This document shows positions 34,827-43,820 of a stretch of 64,000 nucleotides of DNA, piece by piece (positions within the stretch are counted from its first letter, which is position 1; each line of letters starts with the position of its first letter). The translations under genes and the position numbers were made by a program. Under the pieces are notes generated by a model. It was given only the letters and a program-made list of their open reading frames with translations, searched no databases and was not told the origin of the DNA. Source of the stretch: JACCZX01 sp963801035 (lineage in GTDB: Bacteria > Pseudomonadota > Gammaproteobacteria > Burkholderiales > Burkholderiaceae_F); contig CAWDDF010000007.1 of the NCBI GenBank assembly GCA_963801035.1, positions 496,001 through 560,000 on the forward strand, written 5' to 3'.

Positions 34827-35702
34827 ATGACTTATTGCGTGGCAATGCGGTTGAACGCCGGTCTGGTTTTTCTGGGCGACTCTCGCACCAACGCGGGTGT
34901 CGATCAGATCTCGACCTTTCGCAAAATGACCGTCTTCGAAAATCCCGGCGAGCGGATGCTGGTACTGCTGACGGCAGGAAATCTTGCGCTGACGCAATCG
35001 GTCACGCAAATCCTCAGCGAACGTGTCGGGCCGGAGCAGAACAGCGTGTGGACCGCGACGACTATGGTCGAAGCAGTACGCATCATCGGCGACGCAGTGC
35101 GTGAAGTGCACCATCGCGACGCCGCGGCACTGAACGAATTTGGCATCGACTTCAACGCCAAGTTCATCTTCGGCGGCCAGATCAAGGGCGAAGGCATGCG
35201 CCTGTTCCACGTCTACTCGGCGGGGAATTTCATCGAAGCGACAGACGAGAATCCGTATTTTCAGATCGGCGAAGCCAAATACGGCAAGCCGATCATCGAT
35301 CGCGTGATCCAACCCGATATGCCGCTCGATGAGGCCGCGAAGTGCGCGTTGATCTCAATGGACTCGACGTTGAAGTCCAATATTTCGGTCGGGCTGCCGC
35401 TCGACCTGCTGGTCTATGAGGCCGACTCACTGCGCGTCACCAAGTTCGTGCACATCGACAGCTCGAACCAGTACATGGCGATGATTCGGGCCACATGGGG
35501 CTCTCGGCTCAAGCAGGTATTCGCCGAAATTCCCGATCCGACGTGGTTCGATTCGTATGTGCCGCCGGGCGCTCCGCGCTTGCAAACTGAGATCGGTCAG
35601 CCGGTGCGCGCGCCTCGGCCGCCGTTCATGGAGACCGAAGCCGAGCCCGCGTCCCCGATGCAACTCGTCGCGGGGCACTCAAGCGAGAAGGCGGCGCGCT
35701 AA
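34827..35702 (+). CDS. Anbu, proteasome-like Ntn hydrolase
   Basis: Anbu is an ancestral beta-subunit relative of HslV and the proteasome. The 291-residue product starts MTYCVAMRL, so Met removal exposes Thr as the N-terminal nucleophile; the following GDSRTNAGVD with an Asp at position 17 and a Lys at 32 (counted from that Thr) fits the catalytic set of the fold. The C-terminal 50 residues are Pro-rich and poorly conserved. It is the last gene of the ATP-grasp/GGDEF/alpha-E operon. Family members form open rings or helices and show weak or no peptidase activity in published work, so the substrate remains unknown. Confidence 0.9.
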   Translation: MTYCVAMRLNAGLVFLGDSRTNAGVDQISTFRKMTVFENPGERMLVLLTAGNLALTQSVTQILSERVGPEQNSVWTATTMVEAVRIIGDAVREVHHRDAAALNEFGIDFNAKFIFGGQIKGEGMRLFHVYSAGNFIEATDENPYFQIGEAKYGKPIIDRVIQPDMPLDEAAKCALISMDSTLKSNISVGLPLDLLVYEADSLRVTKFVHIDSSNQYMAMIRATWGSRLKQVFAEIPDPTWFDSYVPPGAPRLQTEIGQPVRAPRPPFMETEAEPASPMQLVAGHSSEKAAR

Positions 35703-35725
35703 CTGCATCGGCGCATCATCCGTAG

Positions 35726-36505
35726 CTATTGCGCGTACCAGCCGCCGTCGACATTCCACGCTGCGCCACGAACTTGATCGGCCGCAGGTGTACATAGAAA
35801 GACCGCGAGCGCCGACAGCTGCTCGACTGTCACGAACTGCTGTGACGGCTGCTTTTCGGCTAGCAACGCTTTTTTTGCAGCTTCCTGATCGATCCGGTCG
35901 CGCGCAGCGCGCGCATCGACCTGTTTCTGCACCAGCGGAGTCAGTACCCACCCGGGGCAGATCGCGTTGCACGTCACGCCGGTTTGCGCCGTCTCAAGCG
36001 CCACTGACTTGGTGAATCCGACAACTCCGTGCTTCGCTGCGACGTACGCGGATTTGTCAGCCGACGCAACCAGGCCGTGCAGCGACGCGATGTTGATGAT
36101 TCGGCCCCAGTTGTTTTGTTTCATCTTGGGAAGCACAAGCCGCGTCGTATGAAACGCCGAGCTCAGATTGATCGCGATAATGGCGTCCCAGCGGTCGACC
36201 GGAAATGATTCAACCGGTGCCACGTGCTGAATGCCGGCGTTGTTGACCAGGATGTCGACCTGCCCGAACGAAGATTCTGCCGCTTTGATCATCGCCTCTA
36301 TGGCAGCCGGCTGGCTCATGTCTGCGCCGTGGTACAGCGTTCGAACTTTGTTACCCTGAATGTCACTCTCGACTTGCGCGATAGCATCCGGCGCTCCGAA
36401 GCCATTGATCACGATGTTGGCGCCTTCGCGCGCCAGTGCGCGGGCAATGGCGAGGCCAATGCCGCTGGTCGAGCCCGTGATCAGTGCAGTTTTGCCTTTG
36501 AACAT
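35726..36505 (-). CDS. bdhA: 3-hydroxybutyrate dehydrogenase
   Basis: BdhA oxidises D-3-hydroxybutyrate to acetoacetate with NAD, part of polyhydroxybutyrate use. The 259-residue SDR has the cofactor motif TGSTSGIG, NNAGIQHVAPVE, catalytic Ser in NIASLHGL, YVAAKHGVVG, and the 3HBDH-typical CNAICPGWVLTPLV and EKQPSQQFVT. It ends WNVDGGWYAQ, as in the family. It is convergent with Anbu and divergent from the hydrolase gene (38 bases). Suggests the organism stores PHB. Confidence 0.93.
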   Translation of the reverse strand: MFKGKTALITGSTSGIGLAIARALAREGANIVINGFGAPDAIAQVESDIQGNKVRTLYHGADMSQPAAIEAMIKAAESSFGQVDILVNNAGIQHVAPVESFPVDRWDAIIAINLSSAFHTTRLVLPKMKQNNWGRIINIASLHGLVASADKSAYVAAKHGVVGFTKSVALETAQTGVTCNAICPGWVLTPLVQKQVDARAARDRIDQEAAKKALLAEKQPSQQFVTVEQLSALAVFLCTPAADQVRGAAWNVDGGWYAQ

Positions 36506-36543
36506 TTCTTCGAGTCCCCGTCCTTTCGTTCAAGTATGCCATC

Positions 36544-37428
36544 GTGAGTAGTTCCATCCAGCCGCGCTTGCACAGCGTGCAATGTCTGAGCCCCGCAGGC
36601 CTGCACTCGATGGCGTATACCGAGTGGGGCGCCGCCGACAACCCGCGCGTACTCGTATGCGTGCACGGACTGACGCGGCTCGGACGTGATTTCGATCGTC
36701 TGGCGCGCGCGATGGCGCCCGAGTATCGAGTTGTATGCCCGGACGTTGTGGGCCGCGGCCGCAGCGGCCGCTTGCGTGATCCGACGCATTACGTGGTGCC
36801 GCAGTATGTCGCCGACATGGTGACCTTGATCGCCCGATTGAATGTCGAGCAGGTCGACTGGGTGGGTACGTCGATGGGTGGGTTGATCGGCATCGGGCTC
36901 GCCGGCCAGGTCGATGCGCCGATTCGAAAGCTTGTCATCAACGACGTCGGTCCGCGGCTCGATGCGGCGGCCATCGCACGCATCGGCGACTATGTCGGCG
37001 CCACGATATCGTTCAGCGACGTCGAGCAGGCGATTGACTACATCTCGACCATTGCGGCCCCATTTGGGCTGACTCGACGCGAAGACTGGCGCGAATTGGT
37101 CGAGCCGGGATTGAAGCGCGAAGGTGCACGCTGGACGCTGCACTACGACCCGCAGATCGCGGTACCGTTCAAAGCATCAACGCCGGAGAGCGCGAGCCGC
37201 GACGAAGCGGCCCTGTGGTCACTCTACGACAACATCCGGTGCCCGACGCTGGTCATCCGCGGCGCGAACTCCGATCTGCTGTCACGCGAAACGTTGCATC
37301 AGATGGCAACGCGCGGGCCAAAGGCTCGGACGAGCGAGATTCCCGGAGTGGGCCACGCTCCGACGTTGATGCTGGACAACGAGATTGCGGTGGTGCGCGA
37401 TTTCCTGCTGGGCGGCGCAGCGCGCTAG
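36544..37428 (+). CDS. Alpha/beta hydrolase
   Basis: The 294-residue protein is an alpha/beta hydrolase fold enzyme: oxyanion region VCVHGLTRLGRDFD, nucleophile elbow GTSMGGLIG with Ser near residue 110, acid residue region GANSDLLS and the catalytic His in VGHAPTLM near the end. It resembles Burkholderiales hydrolases of unknown substrate. Divergent from bdhA, it could be connected with hydroxyalkanoate ester breakdown, but that is only a neighbourhood guess. Its stop overlaps the stop of the convergent reductase gene by four bases. Confidence 0.85.
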   Translation: MSSSIQPRLHSVQCLSPAGLHSMAYTEWGAADNPRVLVCVHGLTRLGRDFDRLARAMAPEYRVVCPDVVGRGRSGRLRDPTHYVVPQYVADMVTLIARLNVEQVDWVGTSMGGLIGIGLAGQVDAPIRKLVINDVGPRLDAAAIARIGDYVGATISFSDVEQAIDYISTIAAPFGLTRREDWRELVEPGLKREGARWTLHYDPQIAVPFKASTPESASRDEAALWSLYDNIRCPTLVIRGANSDLLSRETLHQMATRGPKARTSEIPGVGHAPTLMLDNEIAVVRDFLLGGAAR

Positions 37429-37916
37429 AAGACACCGCTGGCCAAACCGGCGGCGATTGCTGCGCCGAGTTCGCGCGCACGGCTCAAGTCAACCTCTGGT
37501 ACTTGCTTTGGCGCCATGATTTGCTCGGGTGTTTGCGCGCCGTTGCGCACGACGATGGGCGGTGCAATCTCTTTCAGACGCAGTCCGGTTGCGATGCGCT
37601 GAATCTGGCGTGCTGCACCTTCACCGTCGGTACCCGCGGCGATGATCGCTGCATACGGCCGGCCGTTGACCTTGTCGAGCACGGCGTAGTAGATGCGGTC
37701 GAAAAAATCCTTCATGCGACCCGCCATCGTGGCAAGGTTTTCCGGCGTGACGAACAGATAGCCGTCGGCTGCGAGAACGTGCGCGGAGTCGGTATCGGCA
37801 GCCGTCAGCAGATCCGCGATACAGCCTGCTTCTTCGCGGGCTCCCGAATGCGCCGCTGTCGCCAACTGCTTGGCAGCACCGGTCATCGTGTGATAAACGA
37901 TGATCAACCGCTTCAT
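37425..37916 (-). CDS. Flavodoxin-fold NAD(P)H-dependent oxidoreductase
   Basis: The 163-residue product begins MKRLIIVYHTMTGAAKQLA, a flavodoxin-type FMN phosphate loop (HTMTGAAKQL), and continues LFVTPENLATMAGRMKDFFDR typical of WrbA/NAD(P)H oxidoreductase relatives. It likely binds FMN. The ATG at 37916 overlaps the mtfA TGA (ATGA), so it is translated after mtfA; the longer open frame is discarded. Substrate unknown. Confidence 0.8.
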   Translation of the reverse strand: MKRLIIVYHTMTGAAKQLATAAHSGAREEAGCIADLLTAADTDSAHVLAADGYLFVTPENLATMAGRMKDFFDRIYYAVLDKVNGRPYAAIIAAGTDGEGAARQIQRIATGLRLKEIAPPIVVRNGAQTPEQIMAPKQVPEVDLSRARELGAAIAAGLASGVF

Positions 37917-38740
37917 CGCACTGCCAGCGGGTCCTGCAGAAAAAACTGCGCGAGCAACTCGTACCACTCGGGAAACGCGGCGTGCAAACGGTTCGGATCC
38001 ACAAAGAACGTCTCGCTAGAAACGGCAAAGAACTCAGCGTGGTCGTGTGCGGCATACGCGTCGAGGGGCAAGTGCGCGTAGTGGCGATCGACTTCGTCGG
38101 ACTCCGGATCGAGATCGTCGGGCAGTTCGGCATCGATCAGCTCCAACTCTGCGGCGAAACGATTCAATGACTGATCCAAAACACTGCTCCAGTGCTGAAG
38201 CGTCAACGACTTGTGCATCGCCAGGAACGGCGGCACCCCATCGGCGTCGCCGTCCAGCAGATCGAGTTTGTGAACGAATTCGTGAATAACGACTGAATAC
38301 GGTGCGCCGGCCCCGGTCGCGCTTTGCTGAGCGTCCTCCCATGACAACAGCAGGGGTCCCCCGTCCCACGCCTCGCCGGCAATGGGCTCGACGTACTCAT
38401 GCACGACTCCGTCCTCATCGGTGACGCTGCGCGGAACCAGAAACTCGCTCGGATACACGACGATGCTCTTCCAGCCGCGATACCAGTCAAGCCCCAGGTT
38501 CAGTATCGGAAGGCACGCTTGCACAGCAATGTTGACCTGCATCGTCGCCGTCAACTCGAGACCCGCTGCGGCCGACATTTGCTTGTCGGCCAGCAACTGC
38601 GCCGCAAGGCCGCGCAACCGGTCGCGATCGACTGGTGCCAAGCGAGTTACGAACGGCAGTGACGCGCAAGTGAGTGTCCAGAGCGGATCGGGAATCGCCA
38701 CCGACGTCGCTCGAGTCCAACGGTTTAACAGTGTCCGCAT
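37913..38740 (-). CDS. mtfA: MtfA-like zinc peptidase (DUF980)
   Basis: E. coli MtfA is a zinc-dependent peptidase that binds the repressor Mlc and affects PTS glucose uptake. The 275-residue product from the ATG at 38740 (MRTLLNRWTRATSVAIPDP) has the zincin motif HEFVHKLD (HExxH) near residue 148, and HAEFFAVSSETFF further on with the third zinc ligand. Length is close to the 265 of E. coli. The long upstream extension of the frame overlaps relA and is discarded. The relA gene is divergent, 52 bases away. Confidence 0.9.
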   Translation of the reverse strand: MRTLLNRWTRATSVAIPDPLWTLTCASLPFVTRLAPVDRDRLRGLAAQLLADKQMSAAAGLELTATMQVNIAVQACLPILNLGLDWYRGWKSIVVYPSEFLVPRSVTDEDGVVHEYVEPIAGEAWDGGPLLLSWEDAQQSATGAGAPYSVVIHEFVHKLDLLDGDADGVPPFLAMHKSLTLQHWSSVLDQSLNRFAAELELIDAELPDDLDPESDEVDRHYAHLPLDAYAAHDHAEFFAVSSETFFVDPNRLHAAFPEWYELLAQFFLQDPLAVR

Positions 38741-38792
38741 CGTGGAATTGTGCCGTAACGAATTGCTGCACTGAGCGCCTATCCTTGCGTCC

Positions 38793-40973
38793 ATGCAAAT
38801 CGCGCATTCCACCGAGCTAACGCCTGCACCGCTTGGTCTCGACCAGACGTTGGCGCTGGTCGAGCCGCTGTACCAGGAACGGTCGCTGGCGACCGGTGAG
38901 CCGTTCCTTGCACACGCACGCGGTACGGCGGAGATCGTCGCACCGCTGCGCAACGATGCGGATCTGCTGAGCGCTGCTTGCCTGTTCGGAGTGCACGACG
39001 TTCTGCGCGAGCCCGATGAATGGTTACGAGCTCGCTTTGGTGCGGGTGTCGCGCAGCTCGTCACGGATCTTCGTCAGCTGATGAGGCTTTCGGAACTGAC
39101 TCGCAAACAAAGTGCTGCGTCAACGAAGAGGCACGGCGTCGATGATCAGGCGGAAGCGCTGCGCCGCATGCTGCTTGCGATGGCCAACGATCTACGAATC
39201 GTGTTGCTGCGGCTGGCGTCGCGTCTGCAGACGCTGCGTTATTACGCGGCGAGCAAAGCACCGGGACCCGAGCCCATCGCGCACGAGACGATGCGGCTTT
39301 ATGCGCCACTCGCCAATCGGCTGGGCATCTGGCAATTGAAGTGGGAGCTTGAGGACCTGTCGTTTCGCTTCCTCGAGCCCGAGACATACAAAGAGGTTGC
39401 GCGGCTGCTCGACGAGAAGCGGATCGAGCGCCAGGACTTCATCCTGGATACGACGCAGCGTGTGCGACAGATCCTAAGCGAAGCGGGAATTGCCGCGGCG
39501 GTGGTCGGCCGGCCGAAGCACATTTACAGCATCGTCAACAAAATGCGCACCAAAGGGCTTACGTTCGATCAGCTGCGAGACGTGCGCGGTCTGCGCGTCA
39601 TCGTCGACACCGTTCCCGATTGCTACCAGGCGCTGTCATCGATCCATCAGGAGTGGACGGCGGTAGCCGGCGACTTCGACGACTACATCGCGCGGCCAAA
39701 GCCGAACGGTTATCAGTCGCTGCACACGGTAGTTACCGACGAGCACGGCCGCGCGCTCGAGATCCAGATTCGAACGAAGCAGATGCACGAATCGGCCGAG
39801 CTGGGGTTGGCGGCTCATTGGAGATACAAGGAAGGTTCAAAGCCGGCCGCAGGTAAGCAAGGCCTGCAGGGGCACGACGACGGCGACGCTCAGCGGATCG
39901 CCTGGTTGAGACGGCTGCTGGCGTGGCGCGATGAAGTCGAACCCGTGTCTGCGAGCGGCGCAGCCGGCGGCGATACGCGCGACGATCGCATGTATGTACT
40001 GACGCCGCAGGCGCGTGTGGTCGAACTGCCGGCTGGCGGTACGCCAGTGGATTTCGCCTTTCACATTCATTCTGAAGTCGGCTATCGCTGCCGTGGCGCG
40101 CGTGTCGACGGCGTCATCGTGCCGCTGAACACGCCATTGAAGAACGGTCAGACGGTCGAGATCATCTCGGCCAAGACCGGTGGACCAAGTCGGGACTGGC
40201 TGAACGCAGATCTGGGATTTCTAAAAAGCGCGCGCTCGCGCGCGAAAGTGCGGCAATGGTTCAACGCCATCGAGCTGCAGCAATCGATCGCAGCCGGGCG
40301 GGATCTGATCGAAAAAGAGTTGCAGCGGTTGGGCAAGACCGCGATCAAGCTCGACGATCTGGCGAAGCGGCTTGGGTTCGCCAATGTCGATCAGCTGGCC
40401 GCGGCCGCGACGAAGGATGAGTTCAGCGTGCGCTCGATCGAACATGCGCTGGCACCGGCGACGGTCCAACCTGAGCCCACGCCTGCGCCTCTGATCGGAC
40501 GTCCCTCTGCAGTGCCTGCGGCTCCTGCGGGCAAGGGCCAGGTCCTTGTGGTCGGTGTGGATTCGCTTCTGACGCAGCTTGCGCGTTGCTGTCGGCCCGC
40601 GCCGCCTGACGAGATCGTTGGATACGTGACTCGCGGCAAGGGCGTTTCGATTCACCGTGCAAGCTGCTCGAATCTGAGATCGCTGCTCGAGCGTGCGCCC
40701 GAACGCGTCGTCGATGTGACCTGGGGCGCTCCAACGGACGCGGTTTATCCGGTTGAGCTTCTGGTGCTGGCGCAGGATCGCCCCGGATTGCTGCGTGACA
40801 TCTCGGAGGTTTATGCACGTGAAAAGCTGAACGTCATCGGCGTCAATTCGAGTAGCAGTAACGGCGAAGCGCGGATGCTGTTCACCGTCGAGATCGGTGG
40901 TGCATCCGATGTCGCCCGCGTGCTGGCAGCCGTCCGGGAAGTGAAGGACGTGTTTTCTGCGCGCCGTCGCTGA
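38793..40973 (+). CDS. relA: (p)ppGpp synthetase RelA
   Basis: RelA makes (p)ppGpp on stalled ribosomes. The 726-residue product has a degenerate HD hydrolase domain (HD at 68-69 but no following ED pair, reading HDVLREPDEW), a synthetase domain with GRPKHIYSIVNKM, FDQLRDVRGLRVIVD and PKPNGYQSLHTVV, a FDD motif (GDFDDYIA) of the RelA type, a TGS domain (VELPAGGTPVDFAFHIHSEV) and a C-terminal ACT domain. The lost hydrolase residues mark it as synthetase-only rather than SpoT. tRNA-Val follows, 39 bases downstream. Confidence 0.94.
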   Translation: MQIAHSTELTPAPLGLDQTLALVEPLYQERSLATGEPFLAHARGTAEIVAPLRNDADLLSAACLFGVHDVLREPDEWLRARFGAGVAQLVTDLRQLMRLSELTRKQSAASTKRHGVDDQAEALRRMLLAMANDLRIVLLRLASRLQTLRYYAASKAPGPEPIAHETMRLYAPLANRLGIWQLKWELEDLSFRFLEPETYKEVARLLDEKRIERQDFILDTTQRVRQILSEAGIAAAVVGRPKHIYSIVNKMRTKGLTFDQLRDVRGLRVIVDTVPDCYQALSSIHQEWTAVAGDFDDYIARPKPNGYQSLHTVVTDEHGRALEIQIRTKQMHESAELGLAAHWRYKEGSKPAAGKQGLQGHDDGDAQRIAWLRRLLAWRDEVEPVSASGAAGGDTRDDRMYVLTPQARVVELPAGGTPVDFAFHIHSEVGYRCRGARVDGVIVPLNTPLKNGQTVEIISAKTGGPSRDWLNADLGFLKSARSRAKVRQWFNAIELQQSIAAGRDLIEKELQRLGKTAIKLDDLAKRLGFANVDQLAAAATKDEFSVRSIEHALAPATVQPEPTPAPLIGRPSAVPAAPAGKGQVLVVGVDSLLTQLARCCRPAPPDEIVGYVTRGKGVSIHRASCSNLRSLLERAPERVVDVTWGAPTDAVYPVELLVLAQDRPGLLRDISEVYAREKLNVIGVNSSSSNGEARMLFTVEIGGASDVARVLAAVREVKDVFSARRR

Positions 40974-41012
40974 CCCCGGCGTCAAGTGCGCTCGATATAT
41001 ACTTCGCAGCCC

Positions 41013-41089
41013 AGGCGCGTAGCTCAGCTGGTTAGAGCACCACCTTGACATGGTGGGGGTCGTTGGTTCGAGTCCAATCGCGCCTACCA
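41013..41089 (+). tRNA. tRNA-Val (GAC)
   Basis: The 77-base gene folds as a cloverleaf: acceptor stem AGGCGCG with CGCGCCT, D-loop AGCTCAGCTGGTTAGAGC, anticodon stem CCACC/GGTGG with loop TTGACAT giving anticodon GAC, T-arm GTTGGTTCGAGTCCAATC, and encoded CCA end. A TATATA-like -10 lies about 12 bases upstream. It sits between relA and thrS. Confidence 0.96.
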
Positions 41090-41185
41090 GCCCACCGGCG
41101 TGGACAACATGAAAGGTTTCAAATGACGTTTCGAACTACGTTTACCGGCTCTTGATGACGGGACGAGTTCGCCTTTCGAAAAAAA

Positions 41186-41209
41186 GTGCGGCTCGCCGCA
41201 CTTTTTTTT
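41186..41209 (+). terminator. Intrinsic terminator upstream of thrS
   Basis: GTGCGG (41186-41191) and CCGCAC (41196-41201) form a perfect stem with a CTCG loop, preceded by seven A and followed by eight T. It ends 16 bases before the thrS ATG. It can terminate the relA/tRNA-Val transcript or act as an attenuator for thrS. Confidence 0.9.
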
Positions 41210-41225
41210 GATTGGAGCAAACGAA

Positions 41226-43165
41226 ATGATTTCGATTCGATTACCTGACGGCTCTAGCCGCAGTTACGACCAACCGGTGACGGCGGCTCAGGTCGCGTCG
41301 TCGATTGGCCCCGGCCTTGCCAAGGCGGCAATTGCAGCCAAGGTTGACGGCAAGCTCGTCGACGTTGCCTATCTGATCGATCGTGATGCCGAGGTCGCGA
41401 TCGTGACCGAGCGCGACGCCGCGGGTATCGACATCATCCGGCATTCAACAGCGCATCTGCTTGCGTACGCGGTCAAGGAGCTATTCCCGGAAGCGCAGGT
41501 GACGATCGGCCCCGTGATCGAAAACGGTTTTTATTACGACTTTGCCTACAAGCGGCCATTTACGCCGGACGATCTGGCGGCGATCGAACAGAAAATGGCC
41601 GAGCTTGCCAAGAAAGATGAGCCGGTTGTGCGCGAAGTCTGGAAGCGCGACGACGCCGTGAAATTTTTCGAGTCGATCGGCGAGAAGTACAAGGCCGAAA
41701 TCATCGCGTCGATTCCGGCGAACGAAGACATTTCCCTGTATCGCGAGGGTGCCTTCATTGATCTGTGCCGCGGGCCGCATGTGCCGTCGTCGGGCAAGTT
41801 GAAGGTGTTCAAGCTGACGAAGGTTGCCGGCGCGTATTGGCGCGGCGACCAGGCGAATGAGCAGTTGCAGCGCATCTACGGCACGGCGTGGGGCAGAAAA
41901 GAGGATCAGGACGCATATCTGAAGATGCTCGAAGAAGCCGAGCGGCGCGACCATCGCAAGCTTGGCAAGGAGCTCGGCCTGTTTCATTTTCAGGAGGAAG
42001 CGCCTGGGCTGGTGTTCTGGCACCCCAAGGGTTGGGTGATCTGGCAGGCGGTCGAGCAATACATGCGCGTCGGTGTACCGCGATCAACGGTTATCACGAA
42101 GTTAGAGGGCCGATGATTCTCGATCGTTCGCTATGGGAGAAGTCGGGCCACTGGGAAAAATACCGCGAGAACATGTTCGTCACCGAGTCTGAGAATCGCT
42201 CATACGCAGTGAAGCCGATGAACTGTCCCGGGCACGTTCAGATTTACAACGCCAATCTGCACAGCTATCGCGAGCTGCCATTGCGTTACGGCGAGTTCGG
42301 CTTCTGCCATCGGAACGAATCATCGGGCTCGTTGCACGGCTTGATGCGAGTGCGTGGTTTCGTGCAGGACGACGGTCACATTTTCTGCACCGAAGATCAG
42401 ATTCTCGACGAGTGCGTCGCTTACACGGCGCTGTTGCAGAAGGTCTATCGCGACTTCGGGTTCGAGCAGATTCAGTACAAGGTGGCGACGCGTCCGGATC
42501 AGCGCATCGGTTCAGATCAGGTTTGGGACAAAGCGGAAGCAGCGCTCATGGAGTCGTTGCGGCGCTCCCAAGTCGACTTCGTAACTTTGCCAGGAGAAGG
42601 CGCTTTTTATGGCCCCAAGATCGAGTACCACTTGAACGATTCGATCGGGCGGCCGTGGCAGTGCGGCACGATGCAGGTCGACTTCGAGATGCCCGCACGC
42701 CTGGGCGCCGAGTACGTCGCAGAAGACAACAGCCGCAAAACGCCAGTGATGCTGCATCGGGCCATCGTTGGTTCGCTCGAGCGCTTTATCGGAATGCTGA
42801 TCGAAAACTATGCTGGAGCGATGCCGCCTTGGCTCGCGCCGGTGCAGGCAGTCGTCGCCTGTATTTCGGAGCATCAGGCCGCATATGCAGAAGAAGTTAC
42901 GCAAACGCTGCAAAAACAAGGATTTAGGGCAGAATCCGATTTGCGCAATGAGAAGATCAACTATAAGATTCGCGCCCTTAGCCTGCAGAAAATCCCCTAC
43001 ATTCTTGTTGTTGGCGACAAAGAGAAGCAAGCGAATACAGTTTCCGTGCGTGCGCGTGGTGGCGCGGATCTGGGCGTGATGCCCGTGTCCGAATTTGCAC
43101 AGCGTCTCAAACTGGACGTCGAGCAACGCCGTGATGTTTCAAATGCAGTTGCAAGCGCGGTTTAG
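41226..43165 (+). CDS. thrS: Threonyl-tRNA synthetase (frameshifted)
   Basis: ThrS charges tRNA-Thr. The first part (TGS domain MISIRLPDGSSRSYDQ, editing domain with HSTAHLLAYAVKELFP, and start of the catalytic core APGLVFWHPKGWVIW) is in one frame; from GYHEVRGPMILDRSLWEKSG onward (MNCPGHVQIYN, RVRGFVQDDGHIF, and the anticodon domain) it is in another. Two extra bases, near 42072 and at 42085, explain the change and restore VVYRDNGYHEV. The ATG at 41226 follows a GGAG site; the frame opens earlier at a TTG inside the terminator. Without the breaks the length would be about 645 residues, normal. Confidence 0.94.
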
Positions 43166-43190
43166 TCTTTAACTTTTTGGAGAGGTAAAT

Positions 43191-43712
43191 ATCGCTCAAG
43201 AACGTTCGCACCGGATCAATGGTGAAATCAGTGCTCCTGAAATACGTCTGACCGGAATCGAAGGTGAAGCGCTTGGCGTCGTGAAGTTGGCAGATGCGCT
43301 GCGCATGGCCGAAGAAGCTCAGGTAGATCTCGTCGAAATTGCTCCAACGGCCGTGCCACCTGTCTGTCGCTTGATGGACTACGGCAAGTTCAAGTATCAG
43401 GAGCAGAAGAAATCGCACGAGGCGAAGCTCAAGCAGAAGCAGATTCAGATCAAGGAAGTCAAGTTCCGTCCGCAGACCGACGAAAACGACTACCTGACGA
43501 AGATGCGAAACCTGACTCGTTTTCTGGAGGAAGGCGATAAGGCCAAGATCACGTTGCGCTTCCGCGGCCGCGAAATGGCGCATCAGGAGTTTGGGGTGAA
43601 ACTGCTGGAGCGGGTGCGCGATGAGTTGGCGAATATGGCAGTCGTGGAATCGATGCCGAGATTGGAAGGGCGCCAGATGGTGATGGTGATGGCGCCGAAG
43701 AAGAAAAAATAA
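43191..43712 (+). CDS. infC: Translation initiation factor IF-3, ATC start
   Basis: IF-3 discriminates against non-standard start codons and keeps 30S subunits free. Family N-termini (AQERSHRINGEISAPEIRL) extend upstream of the first standard start, a GTG at 43281, to an ATC codon at 43191 that follows GGAGAGG by five bases. IF-3 genes are known to use AUU, AUC or AUA as start so that IF-3 represses its own synthesis; this fits. The 173-residue product ends MVMAPKKKK and contains the hinge and C-domain (KEVKFRPQTDENDYLTKMRN). Downstream are rpmI and rplT. Confidence 0.95.
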   Translation: MAQERSHRINGEISAPEIRLTGIEGEALGVVKLADALRMAEEAQVDLVEIAPTAVPPVCRLMDYGKFKYQEQKKSHEAKLKQKQIQIKEVKFRPQTDENDYLTKMRNLTRFLEEGDKAKITLRFRGREMAHQEFGVKLLERVRDELANMAVVESMPRLEGRQMVMVMAPKKKK

Positions 43713-43725
43713 GTTACTCAGGGGA

Positions 43726-43745
43726 GCCGGCGGCTTGCCACCGGC
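43726..43745 (+). promoter_or_regulatory. Hairpin in the infC-rpmI leader
   Basis: GCCGGCGG (43726-43733) pairs with CCACCGGC (43738-43745), with one C-A mismatch and a CTTG loop, in the 108-base gap between infC and rpmI. In other bacteria the L20 protein represses rpmI-rplT by binding an RNA structure here; this hairpin could be part of such a site, but I cannot show the pseudoknot. Confidence 0.35.
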
Positions 43746-43820
43746 AACTGTAACAAGTGGGATCAGGCTTCAAGTCTCCTGTCGGAGCGCCTGCAATCAT
43801 CTAAAAACGAAGGAAGTTTT

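Noticed and set aside
37215..38081. 288-codon plus-strand frame over the hydrolase, reductase and mtfA genes
   Set aside because: It crosses three well-supported genes in the wrong frame or strand.
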